Assembly (NCBI GenBank): GCA_003233615.1
Contig: QIMB01000294.1
Location: 1-6,290 of the forward strand
Direction: 5' to 3'
DNA from: Nitrospirota bacterium
Lineage (GTDB): Bacteria; Nitrospirota; Nitrospiria; Nitrospirales; UBA8639
DNA: 6,290 nucleotides
The notes beneath the pieces were generated by a model that made no database searches, was not told the DNA's origin, and saw only the letters and a list, made by a program, of their open reading frames with translations. Position numbers and translations under genes: made by a program. Shown piece by piece: positions 1 to 5,928 of this stretch. The stretch's first letter is position 1. Each line of letters begins with the position of its first letter.

Positions 1-1037
1 CGTTTGTCAGTACCTCCCAAGTCTAAGTATTTTTGGTAGTGGTATTTGGCCTTTTGCAGGTCCTCTTTATGAAATTCATAAAAGGCTCCCACATTGAATT
101 GCCCTTCCATGGCTTGAGGCTGTATTCCTAGGCCGTTCAGGTAGGCCTCCTCTGCTTGGTCGATTTGGTTTTGTGATACATAGATGACACCTACATTAAA
201 ATAGGCTTCAGCATCAGCGGGGTGTAACTGTGTGACATGCTGAAAATGTTCTATAGCTTGTTGGGGTTGGTTGTGTTGTTGATAGAGAAATCCAAGATTG
301 TAATGGGCTTCTACATGGTTCGGAGCATTCTGTAAGACGTGCTGGTAGGCTTCAATAGCTTGATCGAACTGCTGGTGCTGTTCAGCGAGGCGGCCTCGCA
401 AATACCATCCTTCAGCATGTTGTGAGTCGTGTGTCGTCAGGCGGATAAGGAGATCGCGGGCACGATCGACTTGCTCTCTTTGCATCAGATGATACGCCAA
501 GTGGAAAAGTGCTTCTATGGCCAAGGGTTCTTGTATAAGAACCGCTGTATATTCTTCAATGGCCTTGTTGACGGCACCGGTCTGATCGAAAATTTTGGCC
601 AGCGTGAGACGGGCTTCCCAAAATGCAGGGTACAGGATCAGGGCTTGATGAATGTGTTGCATCGCTTCATCAATGTGTTCTTGTTTGATGAGCATCAAGC
701 CCAAATCATAGTGGGCTTGAGCAAAGGAGGGGTGTAGGTCGATGGCCATGTTGAGTTCTGAGATGGCTCGATGGGTATCCTGTGTGCGTTGAAATTGCAC
801 CATTCCGAGAAGGTGGTGGGCTTCGGCATATGATGGGAATTCAGTGATTGATTGTTCGAGTAGAGATTCAGCTTGTTGAAAGTTCTTGTTCTGAATGGAT
901 TCAATGGCTTGATGATAGAGCTCTCCTGCTGAATGAGCAAAGCTTGAAATAGGCCACAAGCTGACGCAAAACGACATGATGCCAATGAGAGGCAGCAATA
1001 TTTTTTCAATTGAAGAAGACGAACGAGAGATATTCAT
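1..1037 (-). CDS. Exported tetratricopeptide-repeat (TPR) protein, C-terminus cut by window edge
   Basis: The minus-strand frame is open from ATG at 1037 to the window edge, giving 345 codons without a stop. An AAGGA Shine-Dalgarno (1043-1047) sits 5 bases before the ATG. Residues 11-35 form a hydrophobic signal segment ending in SFAHSAG, so a periplasmic location is likely. From about residue 37 to 338 the protein is TPR throughout, roughly nine 34-residue units with typical A-x-A-x-x-x-L-G-x-x-Y patterns (AEAHHLLG at 71-78, VEAHYNLGFLY at 242-252). It aligns end to end with the TPR protein at 4217-5263 (shared AEAHHLLG, PSFAQA, GG-D near the end), and by that alignment only about ten residues are missing. 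Such repeats bind proteins or peptides; no catalytic motif is visible. The partner is unknown, but the paralogue lies in a TonB/ExbBD operon, so a similar role is inferred. The gene is Gln/His rich. Confidence 0.88.
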   Translation of the reverse strand, partial: MNISRSSSSIEKILLPLIGIMSFCVSLWPISSFAHSAGELYHQAIESIQNKNFQQAESLLEQSITEFPSYAEAHHLLGMVQFQRTQDTHRAISELNMAIDLHPSFAQAHYDLGLMLIKQEHIDEAMQHIHQALILYPAFWEARLTLAKIFDQTGAVNKAIEEYTAVLIQEPLAIEALFHLAYHLMQREQVDRARDLLIRLTTHDSQHAEGWYLRGRLAEQHQQFDQAIEAYQHVLQNAPNHVEAHYNLGFLYQQHNQPQQAIEHFQHVTQLHPADAEAYFNVGVIYVSQNQIDQAEEAYLNGLGIQPQAMEGQFNVGAFYEFHKEDLQKAKYHYQKYLDLGGTDK

Positions 1038-1097
1038 GACAATCCTTATGTGAGGAATTCTAGAGCTGACTGTAATGGCAGAAGAAAGAGCATAACA

Positions 1098-1103
1098 ATT
1101 ATA
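1098..1103 (-). promoter_or_regulatory. Candidate -10 box upstream of the TPR gene at 1037
   Basis: On the minus strand a perfect TATAAT lies 60 bases upstream of the ATG at 1037, which would give a leader of about 54 bases. No good TTGACA match is found 16-19 bases further upstream (GTCCCC or TGTCCC at best), so this is a -10-only call. If real, the gene is transcribed separately from the TonB operon and from the insertion sequence. Confidence 0.38.
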
Positions 1104-1172
1104 CCTCAGTCGAAAAAATAGGGGACATGTTATGGTTACGATACGAGGATAAATGAATACAACCGTGGATCG

Positions 1173-1182
1173 GGTTCTGTCG
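1173..1182 (+). repeat. IS terminal inverted repeat (transposase 3' side)
   Basis: GGTTCTGTCG begins the element at this end and pairs with the inverted copy at 1959-1968, with one mismatch at the third base. It lies 45 bases beyond the transposase stop codon, a normal distance for IS6 elements. Confidence 0.75.
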
Positions 1183-1226
1183 AAATTATTGCACGATGAC
1201 AAACCACTGCTCATTCATGATCGCTG

Positions 1227-1914
1227 TTACGCGGCTAACGCATAGAATTGTTCAGCAAAAGATTGGTCAGTTCCCCGTCTGGTTTTCATTTGGCCTTTCT
1301 TGATTATGGCGATCACTTCGATGCCCGCTAAAGTCCGTTGAGCCGTATAAAAATTTTCGAACCCGAGCATGAGTCGCGTCACTCGCTTAATGCGTCGGTG
1401 ATCTTGCTCAATGATGTAGTTCAGATATTTGCATTGGCGGATCTTGATCCGTGTGTTGTTGTCTCGGTTGACTTGTTTGAGACCTACAGTAGTGGCTCCA
1501 CTTTGATCAATATTCACAAGGCTAGGTTGCTTATTATTCGTGATCGAATTTTTAAAGAAACGTAACGCGGCCTTTTTATCGCGCGTGGCGGTGAGGAGGA
1601 AATCAATCGTTTGACCTTGCTTATCAACCGCCCGATAATAATACTTGCCACTGGCCTTTTACTTTGAGATACGTTTCATCCATTCGCCAGCGCGTGCCGA
1701 CACGTTTCTTCTTCTGTCGAAAGGCCGCATCTCATCGTGGTGAATACGGTAGGACCCAACGATTGATGGTTGAGTGATCCACAGAGAACCCCCGTTCGGC
1801 CATCATTTCTTCAATGTCTCGGTAACTGAGTGAATACGCCAGATACCACCGCATGTTTTGCAAGATCATGTCGTGCTAAAAATATCGGCCTTTAAAGGAG
1901 ATGATGGGCATCAT
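1227..1914 (-). pseudogene. IS6-family DDE transposase pseudogene (two stops, one frameshift)
   Basis: Reading from ATG at 1914, the translation follows the family closely: FKGRYF, MRWYLAYSLSYRDIEEMMAERG, VDHSTINRWV, RMDETYLKVKGQW. It is broken by TAG at 1878-1876 (codon 13, apparently CAG to TAG) and TGA at 1734-1732. One extra base near 1645-1650, right after KGQW, moves the reading frame. The new frame continues YYYRAVDKQGQTIDFLL and later VNIDQSGAT and IIEQDHRRIKR, ending at TAA 1229-1227. The three catalytic acids are all still present: D in MDETY, D in NIDQSG and E in IIEQDH. Corrected length is about 228 residues, normal for the family. The N-terminal part corresponds to the helix-turn-helix region. 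Three independent lesions make a functional product very unlikely. Confidence 0.9.
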
Positions 1915-1958
1915 GGTCTCCCCTGAAAATGGCTCATCGTACCATATCTCGCTATTTG

Positions 1959-1968
1959 CGACAGATCC
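1959..1968 (-). repeat. IS terminal inverted repeat (transposase 5' side)
   Basis: Read on the minus strand this is GGATCTGTCG, the partner of the end at 1173-1182. It lies 45 bases upstream of the transposase ATG, so the transposase promoter would have to sit in or across this end. Confidence 0.75.
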
Positions 1969-1988
1969 TTTTGTCGTACTCTCGTACT

Positions 1989-2000
1989 GAGCGTACGCTC
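1989..2000. repeat. Perfect 12-base palindrome GAGCGTACGCTC
   Basis: The sequence equals its own reverse complement over 12 bases and is preceded by two CGTACT copies, so the CGTAC core occurs three times within 26 bases (1975-2000). It may be a protein-binding site or part of an intergenic repeat; the sequence alone does not decide. Confidence 0.55.
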
Positions 2001-2011
2001 CGCGCAGCCAA

Positions 2012-2027
2012 AAAGGCTACAGCCTTT
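2012..2027 (-). terminator. Candidate hairpin terminator of the TonB operon
   Basis: AAAGGC (2012-2017) and GCCTTT (2022-2027) form a perfect 6-base stem with a 4-base loop. On the minus strand the 3' arm runs into five T residues (2014-2010), the arrangement of an intrinsic terminator. The stem is short and lies about 200 bases after the exbD stop, so it is a weak candidate. It could equally be one arm of the intergenic repeat. Confidence 0.33.
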
Positions 2028-2226
2028 CCTTCGGCGAGGCTCAAGACAGGACTGGATGGACCCTTCCAAAAGACTCAGGACATGCTTTTTTGAACATTCC
2101 TTTGGCTCTTGCCGTCGATGGCATCTCAGGTATGTATGGGCTATGGAAGTGTGAATATTCAACAGGCTCGGTTGAGATGATCGAAGGGGAAATGGCTGGT
2201 GAAAAACATGGTGTGTATGCTGCTGT

Positions 2227-2637
2227 TTATTCCGTGGATGTCGGTTGTGTGGCAATGCCCACGTTGGTGATGCCACTCAGGCGAATGATATCCATCACTT
2301 GTATCACTCGCCCATGCGAGACTTGTTCGTCGGCATTGATCAATAACGAAGGATCAGATGATGTCTGTCGAAGGTTCGTCAGTCGCAATTCAAGTTCCTG
2401 GAGAGGAATGACTTCTTTGTTGTAATACAGCAAGCCTTGATGAGTTAGCGTGAGTGACACGTTCTCTGTGAGCATTTGTGTTGACGATTCAGCCGCAGGA
2501 AGCGAGACGGGCATGCCTTGCTGAATGGTCATGGATAATGTCGCGATCATGAAAAACACCAGCAAGAAAAACATCGTGTCGATCATCGGAATGATTTCGA
2601 TGCGGGGCTTTTTTTTTGTAGCGGCAGGGAGTCTCAT
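2227..2637 (-). CDS. exbD: ExbD/TolR-family biopolymer transport protein
   Basis: The product has 136 residues, usual for the family. It has a short positively charged cytoplasmic N-terminus (TKKKPRIE) and one membrane helix at about residues 17-34 containing IPMIDTMFFLLVFFMI. Asp20 sits where family members carry the essential proton-carrying aspartate (Asp25 in E. coli ExbD). A periplasmic domain of about 100 residues follows. In the family this protein works with ExbB as a proton-driven motor in the inner membrane that energises TonB. Its ATG overlaps the exbB stop by 4 bases (ATGA), so translation is coupled. It is the last gene of the operon. ExbD rather than TolR is inferred from the adjacent tonB gene and the absence of tolA/tolB/pal here. 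Confidence 0.94.
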   Translation of the reverse strand: MRLPAATKKKPRIEIIPMIDTMFFLLVFFMIATLSMTIQQGMPVSLPAAESSTQMLTENVSLTLTHQGLLYYNKEVIPLQELELRLTNLRQTSSDPSLLINADEQVSHGRVIQVMDIIRLSGITNVGIATQPTSTE

Positions 2638-3260
2638 TGTGTCTGTGAATCGATGATTGTTGAATCTTGACTGCGGTACAGGGCGGCTTCAGTTTTTGTG
2701 GCAAAATATTCAATTTTTTCGGTTTCTTGCTCCATGCGTGCGATGAAAAAGTTATAGGGTATGAGTGTCATAACCGCCACAAATATTCCAGCGGCCGTAC
2801 AAATTAATGCCTCTGCAATTCCGCCGGTCACGGCATGAGGATTACTCAGGCCAGATTCTGACATGATGTCAAAAGAACCCATCATCCCGATAATCGTTCC
2901 CAGCAAGCCTAACAGTGGGCCGAGTGTGATAATGGTATCCAAGGATGACAGGCCCTGTTTCATTTTTGTGAGTTCAGCAATGGCCGTGGCCTCCATGGAT
3001 TTAGTGGGGGCATTGCCGCGCTGATGTACTCCAGTTGAGATGACTCGAAGCAGAGGACTGGGGTGATTCTCAGCAACAGTCAGTGCATCGGTGAATTGGT
3101 GTTGCTCGATATGCAAGAGCATTTGGGCGGCTAAACGGTCGGCTCCACATTTCTTGAAATACACGAATCGTTCAATGATGATGGTCAGGGCTAAGAGTGA
3201 ACAGCCGATAATGGGAATCATCATCCATCCGCCGCCCATGAGTACGTTGAGTATATGCAT
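2634..3260 (-). CDS. exbB: ExbB/TolQ/MotA-family proton channel protein
   Basis: The product has 208 residues. There are three membrane helices, at about 11-29 (GWMMIPIIGCSLLALTIII, followed by ERFVYF), 109-128 and 148-168, with the large loop between helices 1 and 2 in the cytoplasm, as in the family. Helix 2 has GPLLGLLGTIIGMMGSF and helix 3 has GGIAEALICTAAGIF. Thr122, Glu150 and Thr155 occupy the positions of E. coli ExbB Thr148, Glu176 and Thr181, which line the ion path. The length is slightly below E. coli ExbB because the N-terminal periplasmic extension is short. The protein forms the pentameric channel that holds ExbD and couples proton flow to TonB. It starts 30 bases after the tonB stop. 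No strong Shine-Dalgarno is seen; GGGGA lies about 12 bases upstream. Confidence 0.95.
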   Translation of the reverse strand: MHILNVLMGGGWMMIPIIGCSLLALTIIIERFVYFKKCGADRLAAQMLLHIEQHQFTDALTVAENHPSPLLRVISTGVHQRGNAPTKSMEATAIAELTKMKQGLSSLDTIITLGPLLGLLGTIIGMMGSFDIMSESGLSNPHAVTGGIAEALICTAAGIFVAVMTLIPYNFFIARMEQETEKIEYFATKTEAALYRSQDSTIIDSQTQ

Positions 3261-3290
3261 TCGTGTCTTTTCCCCGATGCTGGTCGATTG

Positions 3291-4220
3291 CTAACTGTTC
3301 AAAGCAAATTTAATGGGAATGTCGACCCATTTACTGATGGGAATATTCCCATCCTTTGCTGGCTCAAATTTCCACTTGATGACTGCGTCTTGTGCGGCTT
3401 GATCTAACGTAACATGACCGCAGCTTTTTCGAATTCCCACTTGACTTGGCACACCCTTCGTGTCGATCAATGTGCGAACAATCACAGTGCCTTCCCAACC
3501 AGCTTCCCTCGCGACACGAGGATATATGGGCTTTGGCGAGACGATGATGCTTGGTCGAGTCATCATTGGGCCCCTGTGAGCCGGGGCCGTTGCCGTGAGA
3601 GTTCGATGTGTTGCAGCCCTAGGCAGTGAGGGTAGTGCTCGAGTCAATGAAGGTTTTCCCCTGACCGTTGATATCGGAGCCATGACACGGCTGGCCGCAT
3701 GGATGCGAGTGGACCCTGGTGGTAAGGAGAGGGAGGGGCGTTGGCTCTGTGCCGGTACCCGTACTTTCATCATGTGCCGTGCGTTCATGGCCTGTGAGGC
3801 TCGGGTATCCTGCAAAATGGTTTGTGATGATATTGGCGGTATCAGAGGGGTCGGTGCGACCTGTGGTGTGGGCCTCATCATGGTCTGCAGCGGGGGTGTA
3901 AGGGCCTGTGCCCGATTCATGTTCGCTTGAGGTTGAGGGAGTGACGATGTTGTGGTCATCACTGTCCGAGGTTGCGGAGGAGGATGTTGAGCATGTGGTG
4001 GTGTTTCGGCTGGCGCTGCCTCCGCAGGTGCTACTGGATCGAGGACTTTTTGTGCAGGCAGGAGGGTGACCTGAACCGTGAGAGTGTCTTCCTGTACGAC
4101 TGGAGTTTTGGGTATGTAGGCCAAACTGGCCATGATCAGTCCATGCAGCAGAATGCTGCCCACTGCGCTCAGCACAAAAATTCGGCTATCCGAATCTTGA
4201 TCAGAAACTGTGAACGTCAT
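3291..4220 (-). CDS. tonB: TonB energy transducer (SxxxH type)
   Basis: The product has 309 residues in classical TonB order. A short cytoplasmic N-terminus is followed by one membrane anchor at about 15-36 (FVLSAVGSILLHGLIMASLA). Ser22 and His26 reproduce the SxxxH motif that in TonB couples to ExbB/ExbD. A long Pro/Ala/Gln-rich, then basic Ser/Pro-rich, periplasmic linker covers about 55-225. The TonB C-terminal domain spans about 226-309 (PKPIYPRVAREAGWEGTVIV, then DQAAQDAVIKWKFEPAKDG and the closing strand VDIPIKFAL). It would transfer energy from the ExbB/ExbD motor to outer-membrane proteins by binding their TonB box. Its ATG overlaps the stop of the preceding TPR gene by 4 bases, so the two are translationally coupled. 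Its C-terminal domain is clearly related to that of the protein at 5297-5908. Confidence 0.94.
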   Translation of the reverse strand: MTFTVSDQDSDSRIFVLSAVGSILLHGLIMASLAYIPKTPVVQEDTLTVQVTLLPAQKVLDPVAPAEAAPAETPPHAQHPPPQPRTVMTTTSSLPQPQANMNRAQALTPPLQTMMRPTPQVAPTPLIPPISSQTILQDTRASQAMNARHMMKVRVPAQSQRPSLSLPPGSTRIHAASRVMAPISTVRGKPSLTRALPSLPRAATHRTLTATAPAHRGPMMTRPSIIVSPKPIYPRVAREAGWEGTVIVRTLIDTKGVPSQVGIRKSCGHVTLDQAAQDAVIKWKFEPAKDGNIPISKWVDIPIKFALNS

Positions 4221-5263
4221 GAACCAACCCGTTTTAACAGTTGAGTAATGCGTTCATCTTGTCCGCCTAATTTGACATATTCCTTATAATATTCCAGGGC
4301 TTTGTCCGGGGCATTATGGTGATATTCATATAAGAGCCCCAAATTATAATGTGCTTCTGATAAACGAGGGTTGAGGGCTAAGGCTGCTTGGTAGTGTTCT
4401 TCAGCCTGCTGTAATTTGGAAAGGGTCGTATAGACCACGCCTACATTGATATGTGCCACGGGATTGGTGTCATCCAAACGTAGGACATGTTCAAACGCCT
4501 CAGCCGCTTCTTCGTACTGCTCTTGTTCTTGATATAAAATGCCCAAATTAAAATAGGGGTCAACGAGCTGTTGCTCAAGTGCCACAACCCGTTGATAAGC
4601 CGCAATGGCGTGTTCGGTCTGGTTTGCTTGTTGTGCCAATGAGCCCATTATTAACCACCCATTCACATGTTTTGGGTCTTGGGATGTGAGTTGTTCCACA
4701 TATGACTGTGCTTGTTCTGGCTGTCCTTGCCGCACGAGCCAATATGCTAGGCCATAAAGAGATTCAGATTGATGCGGGGATAAAGCCAACACTCGTTGAT
4801 GCGCTTTAATGGCTTTGGTGGCTTCTTCTCGCTGATCAAAAAGGGCGGCAAGTGCTTTCCAGTTTTCTACATAATCGGGATAGATCGTTGAGGCCTGTCG
4901 GAAGGCCTGTTCTGCCTGTTCGAATTCTTCCTCATCTTGCAAGGCAAATCCTAAGTCCACATATGCCTGTGCAAACGAGGGATAGGCTTTGACTGATTTC
5001 TGCAATGCGGCAATGGCTTGCTTCGGTTGCTTGAGCTGGATCAATACCAAACCTAGAAGGTGATGGGCTTCAGCATAGTTGGGGTAGAGACCAATAGCCT
5101 GTTCTAGGGGAGCCTTCGTGGAAACCCATTGTTTCTGTTGATACGCAGAATAGGCTTGGGTGAAGAGATCTTGTGCTTCGCCAGCATAGCTGAATGATTG
5201 AGGACTCACGCTCAAGGCCAGGGTGCACAACAATAACAGGTAGGTCTGTCGAATGGTCTTCAT
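4217..5263 (-). CDS. Exported tetratricopeptide-repeat protein of the TonB operon
   Basis: The product has 348 residues. A signal peptide is evident at residues 1-27 (MKTIR, then a hydrophobic core, then SFSYA before GEA), so it is probably periplasmic. Residues about 29-333 are roughly nine TPR units, for example YAEAHHLLGLVLIQLKQP, VAHINVGVVYTTLSKLQQAE and LSEAHYNLGLLYEYHH. A charged tail follows (DERITQLLKRVGS). An AAGGA Shine-Dalgarno lies 7 bases before the ATG. The stop overlaps the tonB start by 4 bases, and the gene lies 33 bases after the upstream TonB-domain gene. TPR superhelices bind other proteins, so a scaffold or adaptor for TonB, the TonB-like protein or the outer-membrane barrel is inferred. 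No enzyme motif is seen. It is a full-length paralogue of the TPR gene at 1-1037, with substantial divergence, so the duplication is not recent. Confidence 0.93.
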   Translation of the reverse strand: MKTIRQTYLLLLCTLALSVSPQSFSYAGEAQDLFTQAYSAYQQKQWVSTKAPLEQAIGLYPNYAEAHHLLGLVLIQLKQPKQAIAALQKSVKAYPSFAQAYVDLGFALQDEEEFEQAEQAFRQASTIYPDYVENWKALAALFDQREEATKAIKAHQRVLALSPHQSESLYGLAYWLVRQGQPEQAQSYVEQLTSQDPKHVNGWLIMGSLAQQANQTEHAIAAYQRVVALEQQLVDPYFNLGILYQEQEQYEEAAEAFEHVLRLDDTNPVAHINVGVVYTTLSKLQQAEEHYQAALALNPRLSEAHYNLGLLYEYHHNAPDKALEYYKEYVKLGGQDERITQLLKRVGS

Positions 5264-5296
5264 GTATGTATCCTTAAAAGGGTCGGCAGTGTATGA

Positions 5297-5908
5297 TTAC
5301 TGTACTAAATTAAATTGAATGGGAATATCAACGGTGGAATCCACCGGAAAAATGCCATTTTTAGCTGGTTTAAACGTCCATTGTCTCGCAGTGTCAAGGG
5401 CTTGATCATCAAGAATTTTGTACTCCGAACTTTTCTGAATGCTGACCGATTCGACTTTCCCGTGATCCGAGATAGTTACACGTACAATGATTCGTCCATG
5501 CCAACCCTGCTCACGCGCACGTCGTGGGTACGTTGGGTGTGCGGTGTTCAAGGGCCGAACGGGAGTATGGAGTGTTCTGTTCTTGGCTGTGTGATCCAGA
5601 AGAATTCTTGAAGACGTTGGCATCGGTTTGTGCAAGGTGAATGCTGGGCTTAAGAGGTGCGTCGATGAACTCATCTGTCTGTCGGTGGAGAGTTCAGGAA
5701 TCGGAAAGGACATGTTCCTTGGCAGTTGTTCGATGACGGATCCCGTAATTTCCATCACCTCCAAGGTATCAATTTCGTCCTCTGGGAGGGGCTCCATACT
5801 GTAGGCTGTGGACAGCGATACGAGGAGGATCGATCCCAGGCACCACATACACATATTGATGCTGCGGGATTTGTTCTGAAATAGATGGAAAGGCTTAGAA
5901 GTCCACAT
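5297..5908 (-). CDS. Short exported TonB C-terminal-domain protein
   Basis: The product has 203 residues. A basic N-terminus and one hydrophobic segment (about 17-36) end in STAYSMEP, which looks more like a cleaved signal peptide than the TonB anchor; no SxxxH motif is present in it. Residues 44-59 (DEIDTLEVMEITGSVI) resemble the TonB-box/plug start of TonB-dependent receptors. A low-complexity linker of about 65 residues leads to a TonB C-terminal domain at about 122-203 (YPRRAREQGWHGRIIVRV, DDQALDTARQWTFKPAKNG, VDIPIQFNL), closely matching that of the TonB at 3291-4220. The start at 5908 has only a weak GGA upstream. An internal ATG at residue 19 would still leave the hydrophobic segment. 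It could be a periplasmic relay or a regulator of the main TonB; its energy coupling is doubtful because His is missing. The family is clear, the role is inferred. Confidence 0.85.
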   Translation of the reverse strand: MWTSKPFHLFQNKSRSINMCMWCLGSILLVSLSTAYSMEPLPEDEIDTLEVMEITGSVIEQLPRNMSFPIPELSTDRQMSSSTHLLSPAFTLHKPMPTSSRILLDHTAKNRTLHTPVRPLNTAHPTYPRRAREQGWHGRIIVRVTISDHGKVESVSIQKSSEYKILDDQALDTARQWTFKPAKNGIFPVDSTVDIPIQFNLVQ

Positions 5909-5928
5909 GGTTTCGTCCGTGATGCGGT

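Larger units (their letters stand above)
1173..1968 (-). mobile_element. IS6-family insertion sequence, decayed
   Basis: The element is about 796 bases, within the usual size of IS6-family elements. It holds a single transposase gene in the minus direction and is bounded by short inverted ends: GGTTCTGTCG at 1173-1182 and, on the other strand, GGATCTGTCG at 1968-1959 (9 of 10 identical, continuing as A/T-rich AAATT versus CAAAT). These ends match the GG-TCTGT-G start typical of the family. The 8 bases outside each end (GTGGATCG and TTTTGTCG) do not match, so there is no target duplication. That fits an old copy, or recombination or cointegrate resolution between copies. The transposase is broken, so the element can move only if a related enzyme acts in trans. 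Confidence 0.87.
1969..2226. other. Intergenic stretch between exbD and the insertion sequence
   Basis: This 258-base stretch has no supportable gene. The part next to exbD (about 2100-2226) shows nothing recognisable. The part next to the IS (about 1969-2100) is structured. It contains two CGTACT direct copies (1975-1980 and 1983-1988), a 12-base palindrome, an AAAGGC/GCCTTT hairpin, and on the minus strand the string ATGTTCAAAAAAGC followed by short GC-rich arms. It looks like a non-coding intergenic repeat unit, perhaps truncated by the IS. A minus-strand open frame crossing it (1911-2276) runs into both exbD and the IS and is not convincing as a gene. Confidence 0.55.

Noticed and set aside
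429..737. A plus-strand open frame of 102 residues opposite the first TPR gene.
   Set aside because: The minus strand encodes a convincing TPR protein across the whole stretch; this frame is its antisense shadow.
1..1037. Regularly spaced similar segments that could suggest a repeat array.
   Set aside because: The periodicity of about 102 bases is the 34-residue TPR unit in coding sequence, not a CRISPR or DNA-level repeat.
1338..1565. A plus-strand open frame opposite the transposase.
   Set aside because: It is antisense to the conserved catalytic half of the IS6 transposase.
1165..1976. An 8-base target duplication around the IS.
   Set aside because: The flanks GTGGATCG (1165-1172) and TTTTGTCG (1969-1976) share only the last two or three bases.
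1911..2276. A 121-residue minus-strand open frame spanning the exbD end, the intergenic stretch and the IS end.
   Set aside because: It overlaps exbD in another frame and runs through the IS terminus. Its composition is Arg/His/Ser-rich with no recognisable domain, as expected from reading a structured repeat.
2090..2425. A plus-strand open frame of 111 residues opposite the exbD end.
   Set aside because: It lies antisense to exbD, which has clear family motifs, and its translation shows no domain or ribosome site.
3595..3930. Plus-strand open frames opposite the tonB linker.
   Set aside because: The Pro-rich low-complexity linker leaves the opposite strand free of stops. The translations are Cys/Arg/Val-rich and unlike any protein family.
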